Shown: piece by piece, positions 1-9,089 of the stretch | Numbering within the stretch: the stretch's first letter is position 1 | Layout of the letters: the number at the start of each line of letters is the position of its first letter | NCBI GenBank assembly: GCA_036939755.1 | Contig: JALLAZ010000173.1 | Coordinates: 1 to 20,308, forward strand | Reading direction: 5' to 3' | Source of the DNA: Stephanodiscus triporus | Lineage: Eukaryota; Bacillariophyta; Thalassiosirophyceae; Thalassiosirales; Thalassiosiraceae | Length of the DNA: 20,308 nt | Translations under genes and position numbers: made by a program | The notes under the pieces: generated by a model | Database searches by the model: none | Told to the model about the DNA's origin: nothing | What the model saw: the letters and a program-made list of their open reading frames with translations, nothing else

Positions 1-7
1 AGGTCGG

Positions 8-49
8 GGGGAAACCTAAAAGCTATAAGTGGAGACATGGGAACAGACG
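8..49 (+). repeat. Solo copy of a foldback-element terminus
   Basis: This 42-bp stretch matches the reverse complement of 741-784, the outer end of the foldback element at 741-1409, with about two mismatches. It includes the shared core AAACCTAAAAGCTATAAGTG and continues to ACAGACG, which the left terminus has and the right terminus (about 1370-1409) lacks. It is therefore either the end of another copy that starts left of the window or the partner of 741-784 in a larger inverted-repeat element spanning 8-784. Confidence 0.7.
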
Positions 50-740
50 ACCGAACTCAAAGACCAAATCTTTGAGTATTTGGGCATCATGGAGATTGTC
101 AAGATGAAGGACGTCTTGAGGACCTTCATTCACTTTGTTCAGTGCCAAAATGTTCTATTGTACCTGAAAATCATGGAATATTTTGACCAGATCATTAACG
201 TACTCCAATCAAAACAACAGAAAAAGAGCGACCATAAATTTGTGCTTAAGAATCAAGTGAGGTGTGAGGGGGCAGATAAAAAGGGGGGAAGGAAAGGTTG
301 AATCAGGAATGGGATACATCGTCAAGGTTATCCCCAAAATTATCCTTGATGGCAATCTCTTTACATCACCTTAGCAATTTTTGTGGATAACATTCATGTC
401 AACAATGTCAGTCCTTATATGGGAGAAGATGTTGTTGGTGTTGTAAATTTTTCTATGGTTGATTGTCGGACAAGGCAGCCTAAACCACCTTACATCCACT
501 TTTACATCACCCACAGCGAAGATGGCAGCCATCAAATATGCAAGATCAACATCAATGATAACTTTGGTAAATACTCTGACAAGTACACGTCATGAGCCAT
601 TGCAAAACATGGAGAACTACCCCTTGAAGTGGTGGTGCAAGCGCCGCTTTCTCACCTCAGAAACCCAGAATCGGCCACTCGTAACCATAATAACCGTTCG
701 GTGGTAATTAATAACTGGCCAGTAACCAAAAAAAAGGGAC
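50..740. other. Repeat-flanked region with only ORF relics
   Basis: No convincing gene is present. Two short plus-strand frames (29-301, 90 codons, and 383-595, 70 codons) have protein-like composition but open with GTG, show no recognisable domain and end in ordinary stops. A third open stretch around 308-377 is in another frame just before the second, so a frame-broken, decayed gene or transposon interior is possible. The region is bounded by inverted copies of one terminus (8-49 and 741-784). I could not identify a transposase or reverse transcriptase. Confidence 0.3.
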
Positions 741-1409
741 GTCTGTCCCCATGACTCCACTTATAGCTTTTAGGTTTCCCCGTGCATGTACTACTTTTAC
801 CACTTTTCCCATACCTCCACTTATAGCTTTTTGGTTTAATCGAGTACCTACTACTTTTGCCAGTTTTAAAATACCCCTACTGATTCTAGATATAATATCG
901 TCATACCCCCACCTATAAGGAAATTGCGCAACCAAATTTTGTGTACCCTCTCCTTGTATTAGTTACTTTTTCTTTACCTATCGGCTTTTTTTGAGAAATC
1001 CGAAAATTTGGGTTCCGACAAATTTGTCCAATGCACACACGACTAAGAATTTTCAATTACACCATCTTAATTTTTCACCCCACATATTAGAAATTTACTT
1101 TTTCGTTACCTAGTGAGGTAAAATAAAACACGATCTTGAAAACGTGGGTAATATAAAAGTCAATAATCGCAGTGGGAGGTAAACAAAAAGTCATTTTACG
1201 ATGTGTGGAATTTACGCTAACTAAATCACGGTAAACAAAAAGGCACCCAAAAAAACGCGAAAGTGGTGTTGTGGTAGGGGCATTTTAAAACATACGAAAG
1301 TAGTAGGTACTGGATTAAACCAAAAACCTATAAGTGGAGGTATGGGAAAAGTGGTAAAAGTAGTAGGTGCACGGGGAAACCTAAAAGCTATAAGTGGAGT
1401 CATGGGGAG
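741..1409. mobile_element. Foldback / MITE-like element 1
   Basis: Two inverted arms of about 136 bp, 745-880 and 1274-1409, flank a unique AT-rich centre of about 390 bp with no coding capacity. The arms match closely along their length with scattered substitutions. Each arm is itself built from a 60-bp tandem unit: ATGACTCCAC, ATACCTCCAC and ATACCCCTAC recur at 751, 811 and 871, and CCACTTATAGCTTTT recurs in the first two. Similarity may extend outward into a poly-A/poly-T tract (about 729 and 1434). Long arms with internal tandem units, an unrelated centre and no ORF fit a non-autonomous foldback DNA transposon. I could not define a clear target-site duplication. Confidence 0.7.
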
Positions 1410-1495
1410 AGTTTTCTGTTCTTTTTTTTACGAATTCCCAGTATGGTAATCTACAGGTTCCCACTAACCTGGGCAGTAGGGTAGACGCGCAATGT

Positions 1496-2150
1496 CATAA
1501 AATTCACTAAGTCAAAACATTCAATTTGAATAATTTGTAATTCAATGACAATTGTTAAATACTTGCTGTCATAGTTATGTCTTCTATTTTTCAATCTGGA
1601 TATATTCAAATTGAGCATTTTTGATGTCATCCAATCCCAATACATTCAAATAGAATGTTTTTGATTTCGATGTCTATTCAACCTCAATTAATTCAATTTC
1701 AGCATTGTCAACCACTACAGGAAGACGGTTAACACATGATGAGTCATCGGAAGATGGTTGGTCATCGACGGCAGCTTCATTACTACCCAAGGACGTTTGC
1801 TCAACATCATCACCATCAGCATCCGAAGACTCAACACAACCGTCTTCCAAGGACTCATCATCAGACTCTGTACCAGCACGTGTGTTAAACGTGTAGTGGT
1901 CAAAAAAGTTAAAATTGAATCAATTGAGGTTGAATAGACATCGAAATCAAAAACATTCAATTTGAATATATTGATGACATCAAAAACGTTCAATTTGAAT
2001 ATATCCAGATTAAATGATAGAAGACATAACTATGACAGCAAATAATTAAGAGTACTTAAGGGGGAAATTACTGGTCACTATTGTTGGAGCAAGCAATTAT
2101 CATTGAATTACGAATCATTCAAATTGAATGTTTTGACTTAGTGAATTTTA
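1496..2150. mobile_element. Foldback / MITE-like element 2
   Basis: Left arm 1496-1700 and right arm 1909-2150 are inverted copies, starting from TAAAATTCACTAAGTCAAAA at the outer left end. The right arm carries about 47 bp (roughly 2045-2095) absent from the left arm. Near-palindromic motifs of the type ATTCAATTTGAAT recur at least seven times in the arms, and a direct repeat of about 33 bp lies around 1948-2010. The centre (about 1701-1908) is GC-richer and has an open frame rich in Ser, Asp and Thr with no ATG-headed gene of note. The structure fits a non-autonomous inverted-repeat transposon unrelated in sequence to element 1. Confidence 0.7.
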
Positions 2151-2601
2151 GCCCAGATCTGCCCGAGCCTTTGTTGCCACAAGGTCGGCGGGATCAGTCG
2201 CCCCAATCGCTGGCATAATTGAGTCACTTACTTAATGGCCACTCTATCGACAATTCGATCTACTTCGGGGGGAGGACGAGGACGACTCTTCCTTCTGGGA
2301 CGGCGACGTGCTTGAGGGGAATAATTTAGTTCTCCTCTCATCAGGGGGTGGAAGCGGCGCCGTGCGAGGGGATTGTCGATAGGGCCCTTTACTATCAATG
2401 CGTGAAGGGGGGGCGGCAAACTCTCGTCAGCGGTTGAGTTCTTCCGCTTCAAAGATGGCCATTGATGGGGGGACGGGAGGCTAATATTTTTTCTCTCACA
2501 CAAATGGCAAAGCTAGCGTTGTGGTGAAGTAGGCTAGCAACCTGGCAGCAACTCGGCAGGAGGTAGGCTACTGTACATTTGACCTCAATTGGCAACCCCT
2601 T
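2151..2601. other. Gene-free stretch between repeats
   Basis: I see no supportable gene here. The minus-strand frame over 2228-2503 (91 codons) begins with TTG and is a low-complexity Arg/Pro-rich translation of a GC-rich patch. Local base composition (about 2270-2480) is clearly richer in G and C than the flanking inverted repeats. Confidence 0.5.
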
Positions 2602-2746
2602 AATTGAGGGAGCTTAATTCTCAGCTGTTAGGAGGGCCACGACCAAATTTAATAGTTTATACCACCCCCCATTAAGTCAAGGGTGGTATAAACTATTGCT
2701 GGTGACGACCCCATGGGCAGGGGCTGAGAAATAAGCTCCCTCAATT
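2602..2746. repeat. Compact hairpin element (MITE-like element 3)
   Basis: The ends AATTGAGGGAGCTTA and TAAGCTCCCTCAATT are exact inverted copies. The inner stem AATAGTTTATACCACCC (2651-2667) pairs perfectly with GGGTGGTATAAACTATT (2681-2697) around a 13-nt loop. The segments between outer and inner stems pair less well. The whole unit of about 145 bp could fold into one long hairpin, as small MITEs do. The outer repeat unit AATTGAGG also occurs nearby as CCTCAATT at 2583-2590. Confidence 0.65.
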
Positions 2747-2961
2747 CATGAGTTGGGTTTTGAGAGAGATGTGATAATTTAATTTTTAATTTTTTTACTA
2801 ACAAATATGAATGAAAGCCAGTAAAATACACCAACCTTCTACCAATCATATCTTGGTCAGTTTACATCATCAAACCATGCCCCAAGTGGGACTTCCTATT
2901 TTTTTGACCTGCCCAACAATGTATTGGGTATGTATGGTACTATGAGGTCGGAATTCTCGAT

Positions 2962-3059
2962 ATTTAGAAACCGAGTTGCGAAGAGGTCAAACGTACGATA
3001 CAGTGTGTGTATTTAGAAATCAAGTTGCCAACTGAGGTCAAACGAAAACGTACAGTAGC
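2962..3059. repeat. Two-copy direct repeat in the DNAAF5 upstream region
   Basis: Two imperfect copies with a 49-bp offset: ATTTAGAAA, then AGTTGC, then GAGGTCAAACG and CGTACxxTACAG-like sequence, starting at 2962 and 3011. The second copy ends 50 bp before the ATG at 3110. The recurring GAGGTCAAACG could be a duplicated promoter element or simply a local duplication in the 5' leader. Confidence 0.55.
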
Positions 3060-3109
3060 GCGTATCGTAGATAACTTACCATCCGTGTCTCCGTAGTTTT
3101 CGCCGAACC

Positions 3110-6100
3110 ATGCCCCAACCGGCCGCGACGGCGGCGTTCTCCCTCGACGAAGAGTTGATCCGCTCGATTTCCGACGCCTCCGATCGCGCAAGTGGACGTC
3201 GGACATGCACGAGGATATTGGGTCAATGGAAGAGGGAAATTCTTCCGTACCTTTCGAGGGAGGAGGGTTTGAAATTGTTGATGATCGACCCTCGCGCCGA
3301 TGGAGTATGCGATGGCATTGCCTCTTGCGATCGTCTCGATGCCTCCGAATGCGCGCATCGAGGACCGTCCTTTGCGAGGACGTTCCTTTCCATCATCGAT
3401 GATGATCGTGGCGAAGTTCTCACGGAGGGCCATCGCGAGACAAGTGTCGAGATTTTGAAAGGTTTGTTCCGCCGGGCTTTTGGAGACGATGCCAAAGGAA
3501 CCGGAAATGGGAGCGATGCAAGGCAAGGAGAGGACGGGCGACTTGGAATTCTCATCGATCTGTTCAGTCGATGTTCGCTTACCTTCCAGAAGCGGATGTC
3601 TCGCTGCGACGTCTCCAGCAATGTCAACCTTCATTATGACACCACACCGAAGCTTATGGAGCCATCCGAACATATCCGACATTTGCTTGTGGAGTTGATG
3701 GTGGATTTGGGGGGATACTGCCTGAATTCTTGGAAATATTACTGCATCCCAGACGACAACGCAAACAGAAAGGTGATGATTGAGGCAACGGCCAACGTTT
3801 GTCAAACACTCGCCAAATCTACCTTCCTCGATCCGTATCCGGAAGTGCAGAATGCTGCATGCACTTTAGCTGGATTGCTCGCGCAATTGTGTCCATTGGC
3901 AGTTCGCATGAATGCTGCAAGCCTACTGGTTCCATTGACGGGGAGAGCCGATGACACTCTCGGCGGTGCGGCACAATCCAATCTATCGAACACGTTGATA
4001 TCAAAGAAATGTCTTTTTCGGCACCGTCATTCCAAGACGAGATGCGAGGCCGTGGTTGCCAGTGCCGCTATCGTAATGTGTTGTCCGCGGGCAGGTGTAA
4101 ATATGTGTTATGAGGACGAATCCAGTGATAGTGAGTCCATGCACTCAGTAGCAGTGGACCACCTTTCAAGCTACGCCAGCCAGTCTACAACGATGGAACA
4201 GATAATGCAAGATACTCTTCTGCCGGGGTGGGAGGATCTGCTGAAGTTGGATTCTTCAGCGTCTGTGCAAAGCGCAGTTATGAAATCTCTCGGCAATATT
4301 GCCAACATCCTCGACTGGGGATATTTTTCCAAACCAGCCAATTCATCTCAGCCGCACGTAGTGCCTGCAACATCTTTGGTAACGAATGGCCACCACAACG
4401 ATCGCAGAAGTAATCAACCATTCGATTCTCCCAATATGGTTTTGACATCCGCTGTAGAGACACGCGTGTTGACATTATTTCTAATGGGCATGTCTGCTGG
4501 CAGCGTTACTCAAGTACGCACGATGGCTGTGCAACACTTGAATAATCTGCAAGGTGGAGCGACTAAACACATTTTACCACTAGAAAAACTTGACTTATAC
4601 TATCAACCGATGTTGGAGCTGATGCTACGCTCATGCTCCCTAGATCGGGCATCATGCCGGAGTAAAGTGCGCTCTCTTGAAGCGCTCCAAGTTCTTCTCA
4701 TTATTTCTATTCCATTGATGAATGGAGATACTGCGAAGTTGGAATTGTCCGATGTCACAATTCGTTCTTTAATGGGCGTTGTCTCCACCAATATACTCAG
4801 TGACGAGAAGGATGTGCTGAATGCATCACTGGCAATCTGTCGTATTATTGGCGCCAATAATCTTGCTTCAAAAGCTGTAGTCGAAATTATAAGTAGTGAT
4901 ACCAAGAGTGCCTTCTTCGCGAATGACCACGCAAATGTTGACGAAGAACATTTGCACTCGAACATTTTAACATTGGTGGATGAGCCATCGCCACGTCACA
5001 TGACATCTTTTTTGTTGATCCTCGATGGTATGATGAAGGGATCGGTATACCCCGAAGAGTTGACGTCAATTCTGCGTGAATTGGACCCGACATTGGCTAT
5101 CCCAACACCAGACTGGCTCCATTCTTCTCCCTCCATGCTGTCGACAATCGGCTCATTCCTGTGTCATCCAAGTATTACAAAAAATACGGCAGCCAATTCG
5201 TTGCTAGCGTGGTCTTTGATGGATGCTTGCGATTCCTTTGCGAAATGCGCTCAGGTGCTTGATGACGAATTGGAACTTACAGAAGATGCTATTATTTGCG
5301 TCTCGGTCAGCATTGCATATCTACTGGGTTGCCCGGAGGCTCACGGCTTGTCCTCTTGCGTTATGAATATCATTGCATCTTTTTCTACAAAAGGCACGCT
5401 GCCACAATGCAATGCGGAGAATTCATGCGTGTTAGATGTCTATTTCCGACAAATACTCGCAAAGATTATGTCAGCGGCATCTTCGTTTCCATGGAAGCAG
5501 ACAGAGCCTGCCTTTCTCGCCACGGATGCCCTTATACGAACTTGCAGTGGATCTACAGTAGGACGAAACTTTGATATGGTGTTGCCCTTTTTCATCAGTC
5601 ACTTGTCTGCTACGGGTCACAACATAAGTACCATTGATGGTGTGCAACAGGAAAGTTTGAACGCCACAAAAGATGAACAGGCCGAAGATTATTCTCTACG
5701 AATCACGCTCATGGCCCTACTGCAAACAATTCTCTCCGACGAAAGCTTTTACCAAACCTTCGACCCTCGACAAAAAGAATTAGCCCCTGTTTCCATTCTC
5801 TCTGACCAATTGACCATTCTACTGTCGCTTGTCCTTCCTAATCTAGTTTGGAGACCTGGATCAATGGCGTCGGCCCTGCGGAAGCTAGCTGTAGCCACGC
5901 TGTTTTGTCTTCTGAATGGCAAAGGCGCTCTCATCCATCCAGAAATTGTTTCATATCTCATTCCTATTCTACTGTCCAACCTCGAAGATACAGAATCGAC
6001 CACACGTGAATTATCGTGTGTTTGTCTCTCGCTGGTATTACAACAAGTCTCGTCTGATATCTCCTCTGCCATTGGGGGTTCGAATACTCAAAATATTGAC

Positions 6101-6517
6101 TCCATATGCCCTCGGTTATTGGAGCTACTGGATGATTGCCACAGCCCTGTGCGTTTGGCAGCGTGTCGCGCTCTGAAAGGTTGCATCATTGTAACCCACG
6201 CGAGTGCTTCAAACGCGTCATTCAAACTTGGCGCGATTTCTCTGACGAAGATAACTTCGAGCCTTTTGATTCATCTTGATGATCCCGAGCCAGAAATAAA
6301 AGACCATGTTTTCCAAGTTTTGGCAGTCCTCATTGAGCTGCAGTGTCAAGATGATGCCACGAGAAGCAGGAGTGAGAAAAGAGAGGTCGTAGAAATGATA
6401 GAAAGGCGGATCACCGCATCCTTGAGATCACACCAAGACGGGTCGAACTTCCGGGCATTGTTGGAAAAGATAGAAAAATATCACGAGTGGCAAAAGGACA
6501 TAAGTCTGAACGAATAA
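3110..6517 (+). CDS. DNAAF5: HEAT-repeat dynein axonemal assembly factor 5-like protein
   Basis: Intronless 1135-aa frame starting at the ATG in GCCGAACCATGCC. The protein is nearly all amphipathic alpha-helical HEAT/ARM-type repeats from about residue 200 to the end. Landmarks resembling animal DNAAF5 (HEATR2) are a mid-N repeat with LLDPF-type sequence (FLDPYPEVQ, residues 239-247), PNLVW (910-914, compare APNLQW), LLDDCHSPVRLAA (about 1006-1018, compare KRLDDVSNDVRMAA) and LLIHLDDPEPEIKD (about 1052-1065, compare LLVHLDDPERAIQD). DNAAF5 is a cytoplasmic factor needed to preassemble outer and inner dynein arms. This copy is longer than the roughly 855-aa human protein, with an acidic Ser-rich insertion near residues 330-370 and a divergent N-terminal 200 residues. 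It could be another HEAT protein, but the order and spacing of the C-terminal motifs argue for DNAAF5. Confidence 0.8.
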   Translation: MPQPAATAAFSLDEELIRSISDASDRASGRRTCTRILGQWKREILPYLSREEGLKLLMIDPRADGVCDGIASCDRLDASECAHRGPSFARTFLSIIDDDRGEVLTEGHRETSVEILKGLFRRAFGDDAKGTGNGSDARQGEDGRLGILIDLFSRCSLTFQKRMSRCDVSSNVNLHYDTTPKLMEPSEHIRHLLVELMVDLGGYCLNSWKYYCIPDDNANRKVMIEATANVCQTLAKSTFLDPYPEVQNAACTLAGLLAQLCPLAVRMNAASLLVPLTGRADDTLGGAAQSNLSNTLISKKCLFRHRHSKTRCEAVVASAAIVMCCPRAGVNMCYEDESSDSESMHSVAVDHLSSYASQSTTMEQIMQDTLLPGWEDLLKLDSSASVQSAVMKSLGNIANILDWGYFSKPANSSQPHVVPATSLVTNGHHNDRRSNQPFDSPNMVLTSAVETRVLTLFLMGMSAGSVTQVRTMAVQHLNNLQGGATKHILPLEKLDLYYQPMLELMLRSCSLDRASCRSKVRSLEALQVLLIISIPLMNGDTAKLELSDVTIRSLMGVVSTNILSDEKDVLNASLAICRIIGANNLASKAVVEIISSDTKSAFFANDHANVDEEHLHSNILTLVDEPSPRHMTSFLLILDGMMKGSVYPEELTSILRELDPTLAIPTPDWLHSSPSMLSTIGSFLCHPSITKNTAANSLLAWSLMDACDSFAKCAQVLDDELELTEDAIICVSVSIAYLLGCPEAHGLSSCVMNIIASFSTKGTLPQCNAENSCVLDVYFRQILAKIMSAASSFPWKQTEPAFLATDALIRTCSGSTVGRNFDMVLPFFISHLSATGHNISTIDGVQQESLNATKDEQAEDYSLRITLMALLQTILSDESFYQTFDPRQKELAPVSILSDQLTILLSLVLPNLVWRPGSMASALRKLAVATLFCLLNGKGALIHPEIVSYLIPILLSNLEDTESTTRELSCVCLSLVLQQVSSDISSAIGGSNTQNIDSICPRLLELLDDCHSPVRLAACRALKGCIIVTHASASNASFKLGAISLTKITSSLLIHLDDPEPEIKDHVFQVLAVLIELQCQDDATRSRSEKREVVEMIERRITASLRSHQDGSNFRALLEKIEKYHEWQKDISLNE

Positions 6518-6898
6518 ATTCATTTCTTTCATGAACATGCTACCACACTGTTGATATATGATTCACTTCATTCAGAAATTTGATACAATTATAATAACAT
6601 ATTTTCGACCGTGAGATATATATGTAACATTTTTCAGAAGTATTGCAGCCGCACAATTAGATCACACCTATTAATGTACTGAGAGGTCTGAGTTCATTTG
6701 CTTTTTTTTCTATTATCTTGATTTGGTTCCGGGGTGGGTCTGTAATAATCATCTTGTCGGCTGAGAAGAACGCGAACATTCATTAAATAACATCATTCGT
6801 CAGTCAGCTGATAGTTCTTCTTATGTTGCTTTATTTAAGTAAAAATCAATGTCACTTATATCGTTGACTGTTGTGCATCGAATATATCCAACCCCTAA
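6518..6898. other. AT-rich convergent intergenic region
   Basis: This 381-bp gap lies between two converging genes and holds their 3' ends. AATAAA at 6513-6518 overlaps the DNAAF5 stop codon and is probably too close to act. I see no ORF, RNA gene or repeat of note. Confidence 0.5.
6830..6835 (-). other. Possible polyadenylation signal of the methyltransferase-like gene
   Basis: TTTATT on the plus strand reads AATAAA on the minus strand, about 65 bp after the TGA of the gene ending at 6899. Spacing is plausible, but the hexamer is common in AT-rich DNA. Confidence 0.35.
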
Positions 6899-8014
6899 TC
6901 ATCTACCGGCAAATCTACGGCGTTCCTTGTGTTCACAATATGGGACGTTGGGAAAAACGCATCCGCCTTGATGAGCCTCGTAGTCCGGACGACCCGACCG
7001 CAGCTGCTCGTCACAGAACTTATGCGACGCCCATATCGCCTGCCTCTCGTCCATGCCATCGGATTGATCGATCAATCGAATAACCTTCCCTCCCAGACCC
7101 TCCATCATCGTGCATGCCGACGTCCGTTCGCCCCGTTCGCTCACTAAGATAGCCCTGACTTGGGAGTCGTGGACGAGCCTGTGAAACATTTTCATCACCC
7201 GATCGTTTGTAACGTATATCATCACGCAACTGACTATGCAAAAATGCAGCTCGCCGTCCTCCAACCCCATGGCTCGTAGGGGATCGGTACCCCCCTCGTT
7301 ATCGATGTCATACTCGACGAACGAGAAACCGAGCGCCTCCGTGTACCTACGCCAGGCGGGACAAATGTCCATGCACGTGAGCTCGAGCCGCGGTCCTCCC
7401 CCCGGTGGCGCCCTCTCCTCGAAGAATAACTTCGTCGCGAGCAGCTCGTACCCTGGACCGCCCCCGATGGCGGCTATTCGTAATACGGGGCCGCACTTAC
7501 CCTCGACGAATATCTCGTCGAACGCCCCCATCGCCTCGGAACGTTCGAGCAACGACCAGATTTCGGTAAATCGCTGTATCGATTTCATCCGAAGGTACAT
7601 CCTCTGCAATCCCGGGTGACTGTATTCCTCCGTCGACCACGTCACGCCCCTCGTGCGCAATGTGGGTTTGTGTGCGTACAGCCCCTGCCCTATCCGCACG
7701 ATCACGTCCTTCGCATCGTAACAATCGCACCCCACCGTGTTGTCGCGCCCATCGCCATCACGGTTGCTTTCGTCGCCAACCGCCGACGTCGTCATTTTGG
7801 CCGCGCCCTCCTCGATCATGCCGCGATTTATCCGCAACAATTCAAAATTCGTCTCCATCAGCCGCGTGAGCAGCCCGAACCCCCGCTCGTCGGTATGGAA
7901 CGGGTAACGCTTGTCCCGATCCTGGTAGTATGTGCAGCGTTTCGTCGCATCCCTCCCGTCGACCCCGTCGATCACGACGAGCGGACCGACCCAGCTCGAC
8001 AGCGATCGCACGTC

Positions 8015-8047
<33 letters not shown>

Positions 8048-8539
8048 CCCGTCCCGGCGATCAGCGGCGGCGGTCCTACGGCGGCTCTCCTCGATCGCGC
8101 GCCTCTCGATCCTCGCCCGACGCTCCTCGTATGTCCCTCCTCCCTCCTCCGATCCCCGAGCGGGGGCGGACGAGCGGTGCGCGTCCCATCCCGGAGGACG
8201 ACGCGCGGACTTGTCGGCATCCCACGATCGCCATCTGCTGCCGCTCGCGGCGGTTCCGCCGCCCGCCGCGTCGTCGTCCCGATCGCCGTTCGTACGCGAT
8301 GTCGGCGGCGGTCGAGGCGACGGCCGACTCCATCCGCCGCCGCCGCTTGGGCGGCGGCGGGAGTGGTCCCCCCCCCGGTCGCAAGCGGCTGTGGAAGACG
8401 ACGATCGGCGGTCGGCACCACCTCGTCGTCGGTCTCCCGACGACCGGCCCCCCCCGCCGCCGCCGCGTTCGCTACTACCGCCCGATGGCAAGCCTCCCCG
8501 TCGTTCTTGCGCGTCGAGGAGCGCTTGCAGCGAAGACAT
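6899..8539 (-). CDS. SAM-dependent methyltransferase-like protein with long disordered N-terminus
   Basis: 546 aa from the first in-frame ATG (8539). The frame stays open to a stop just above 8668 but only through a GTG, so an ATG start or an unseen upstream exon is likelier. Residues about 15-178 are low complexity, rich in Arg, Gly, Ser, Pro and Asp, ending in a run of ten Asp encoded by a GTC/TCG microsatellite. The folded part (about 180-546) has a Rossmann methyltransferase pattern: motif I AAIGGGPGYE (356-365), an acidic residue ending the next strand in LTCMDI (387-392) and a motif-IV-like strand CIVSCVMIYV (434-443). The substrate is unknown; a helical region precedes motif I (HPGLQRMYLRMKSIQRF). 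No targeting peptide is obvious. The next gene upstream on the same strand is also a methyltransferase, but of a different family. Confidence 0.7.
8014..8047. repeat. GTC/TCG trinucleotide microsatellite in coding DNA
   Basis: An almost pure TCG/CGT repeat of about 11 units encodes the poly-Asp run of the methyltransferase-like protein on the minus strand. Its length is a multiple of three, so unit gain or loss would keep the frame. Confidence 0.85.
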
Positions 8540-9089
8540 CTCCTCGCTTGGTTTGATGACGATGGACGACGGCGCTGGGGTCGGGTCCGCGGGGTCACTT
8601 GGGGAGTATTGGCGAGTTGACCGTTTGGCGAGTTTGGCGGGACACCGCAAACACAGTGCTTCAAACACATCATCATATCAGCGACTCTCCTCTAAAGCAC
8701 TGCAAGTACATCGCCAGGCAGAACAATATCAGTTGACAATTGATCACATTATCTCAGCACCATGGGAAAAGTAGATGGCATCAGTGATAATAATTCAGGC
8801 AAAATGGACTCGGACGAGAAGTCAAAAAGCGCATGAAAAAGATGTTGCTTCTTCCCACGAGATCTTAGATAACAAAAAACTGCTAATGAAAATTCTTCTG
8901 ACACTGTGAAGCTAACTTTTTACTCGACCCTACAGCCAAACTCTCTCAAGTGAGGAGTTAGATCATCACTCCGCCCCCCACCTTGAATCTGATTTTCCCG
9001 CACAGTCGCAGTGACCCATCGGATTTTTCAAGCTCATGGGCTCTAAACTGTACCCGAAATAACAAACACAATATTAATCATCTCCCGAC
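8540..9089. other. Intergenic region between two minus-strand methyltransferase genes
   Basis: 550 bp containing the 5' region of the gene at 6899-8539 and the 3' end of arsM. On the plus strand, 8761-8835 reads as a 24-codon ORF and 8833-8907 as another short frame; both are too short and patternless to call. ATGATGATG on the minus strand near 8678-8670 lies in another frame and could be a start only if an intron follows. Confidence 0.4.

Noticed and set aside
751..880. 60-bp tandem repeats considered as a CRISPR array
   Set aside because: Eukaryotic context, contiguous tandem units without unique spacers, and mirrored in the opposite arm of a foldback element.
1705..1896. Ser/Asp-rich 63-codon frame in the centre of foldback element 2
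   Set aside because: No ATG-based gene structure around it and no domain; more likely spacer DNA of the element.
2228..2503. 91-codon minus-strand Arg/Pro-rich frame
   Set aside because: Starts with TTG, low complexity, and lies between mobile repeats.
3038..3805. 255-codon minus-strand frame opposite the DNAAF5 5' end
   Set aside because: Antisense shadow; no recognisable domain and overlaps the well-supported gene start.
7616..8620. 334-codon plus-strand frame opposite the methyltransferase-like gene
   Set aside because: Arg/Val/Pro-rich translation of a GC-rich strand; no domain. The minus strand carries methyltransferase motifs.
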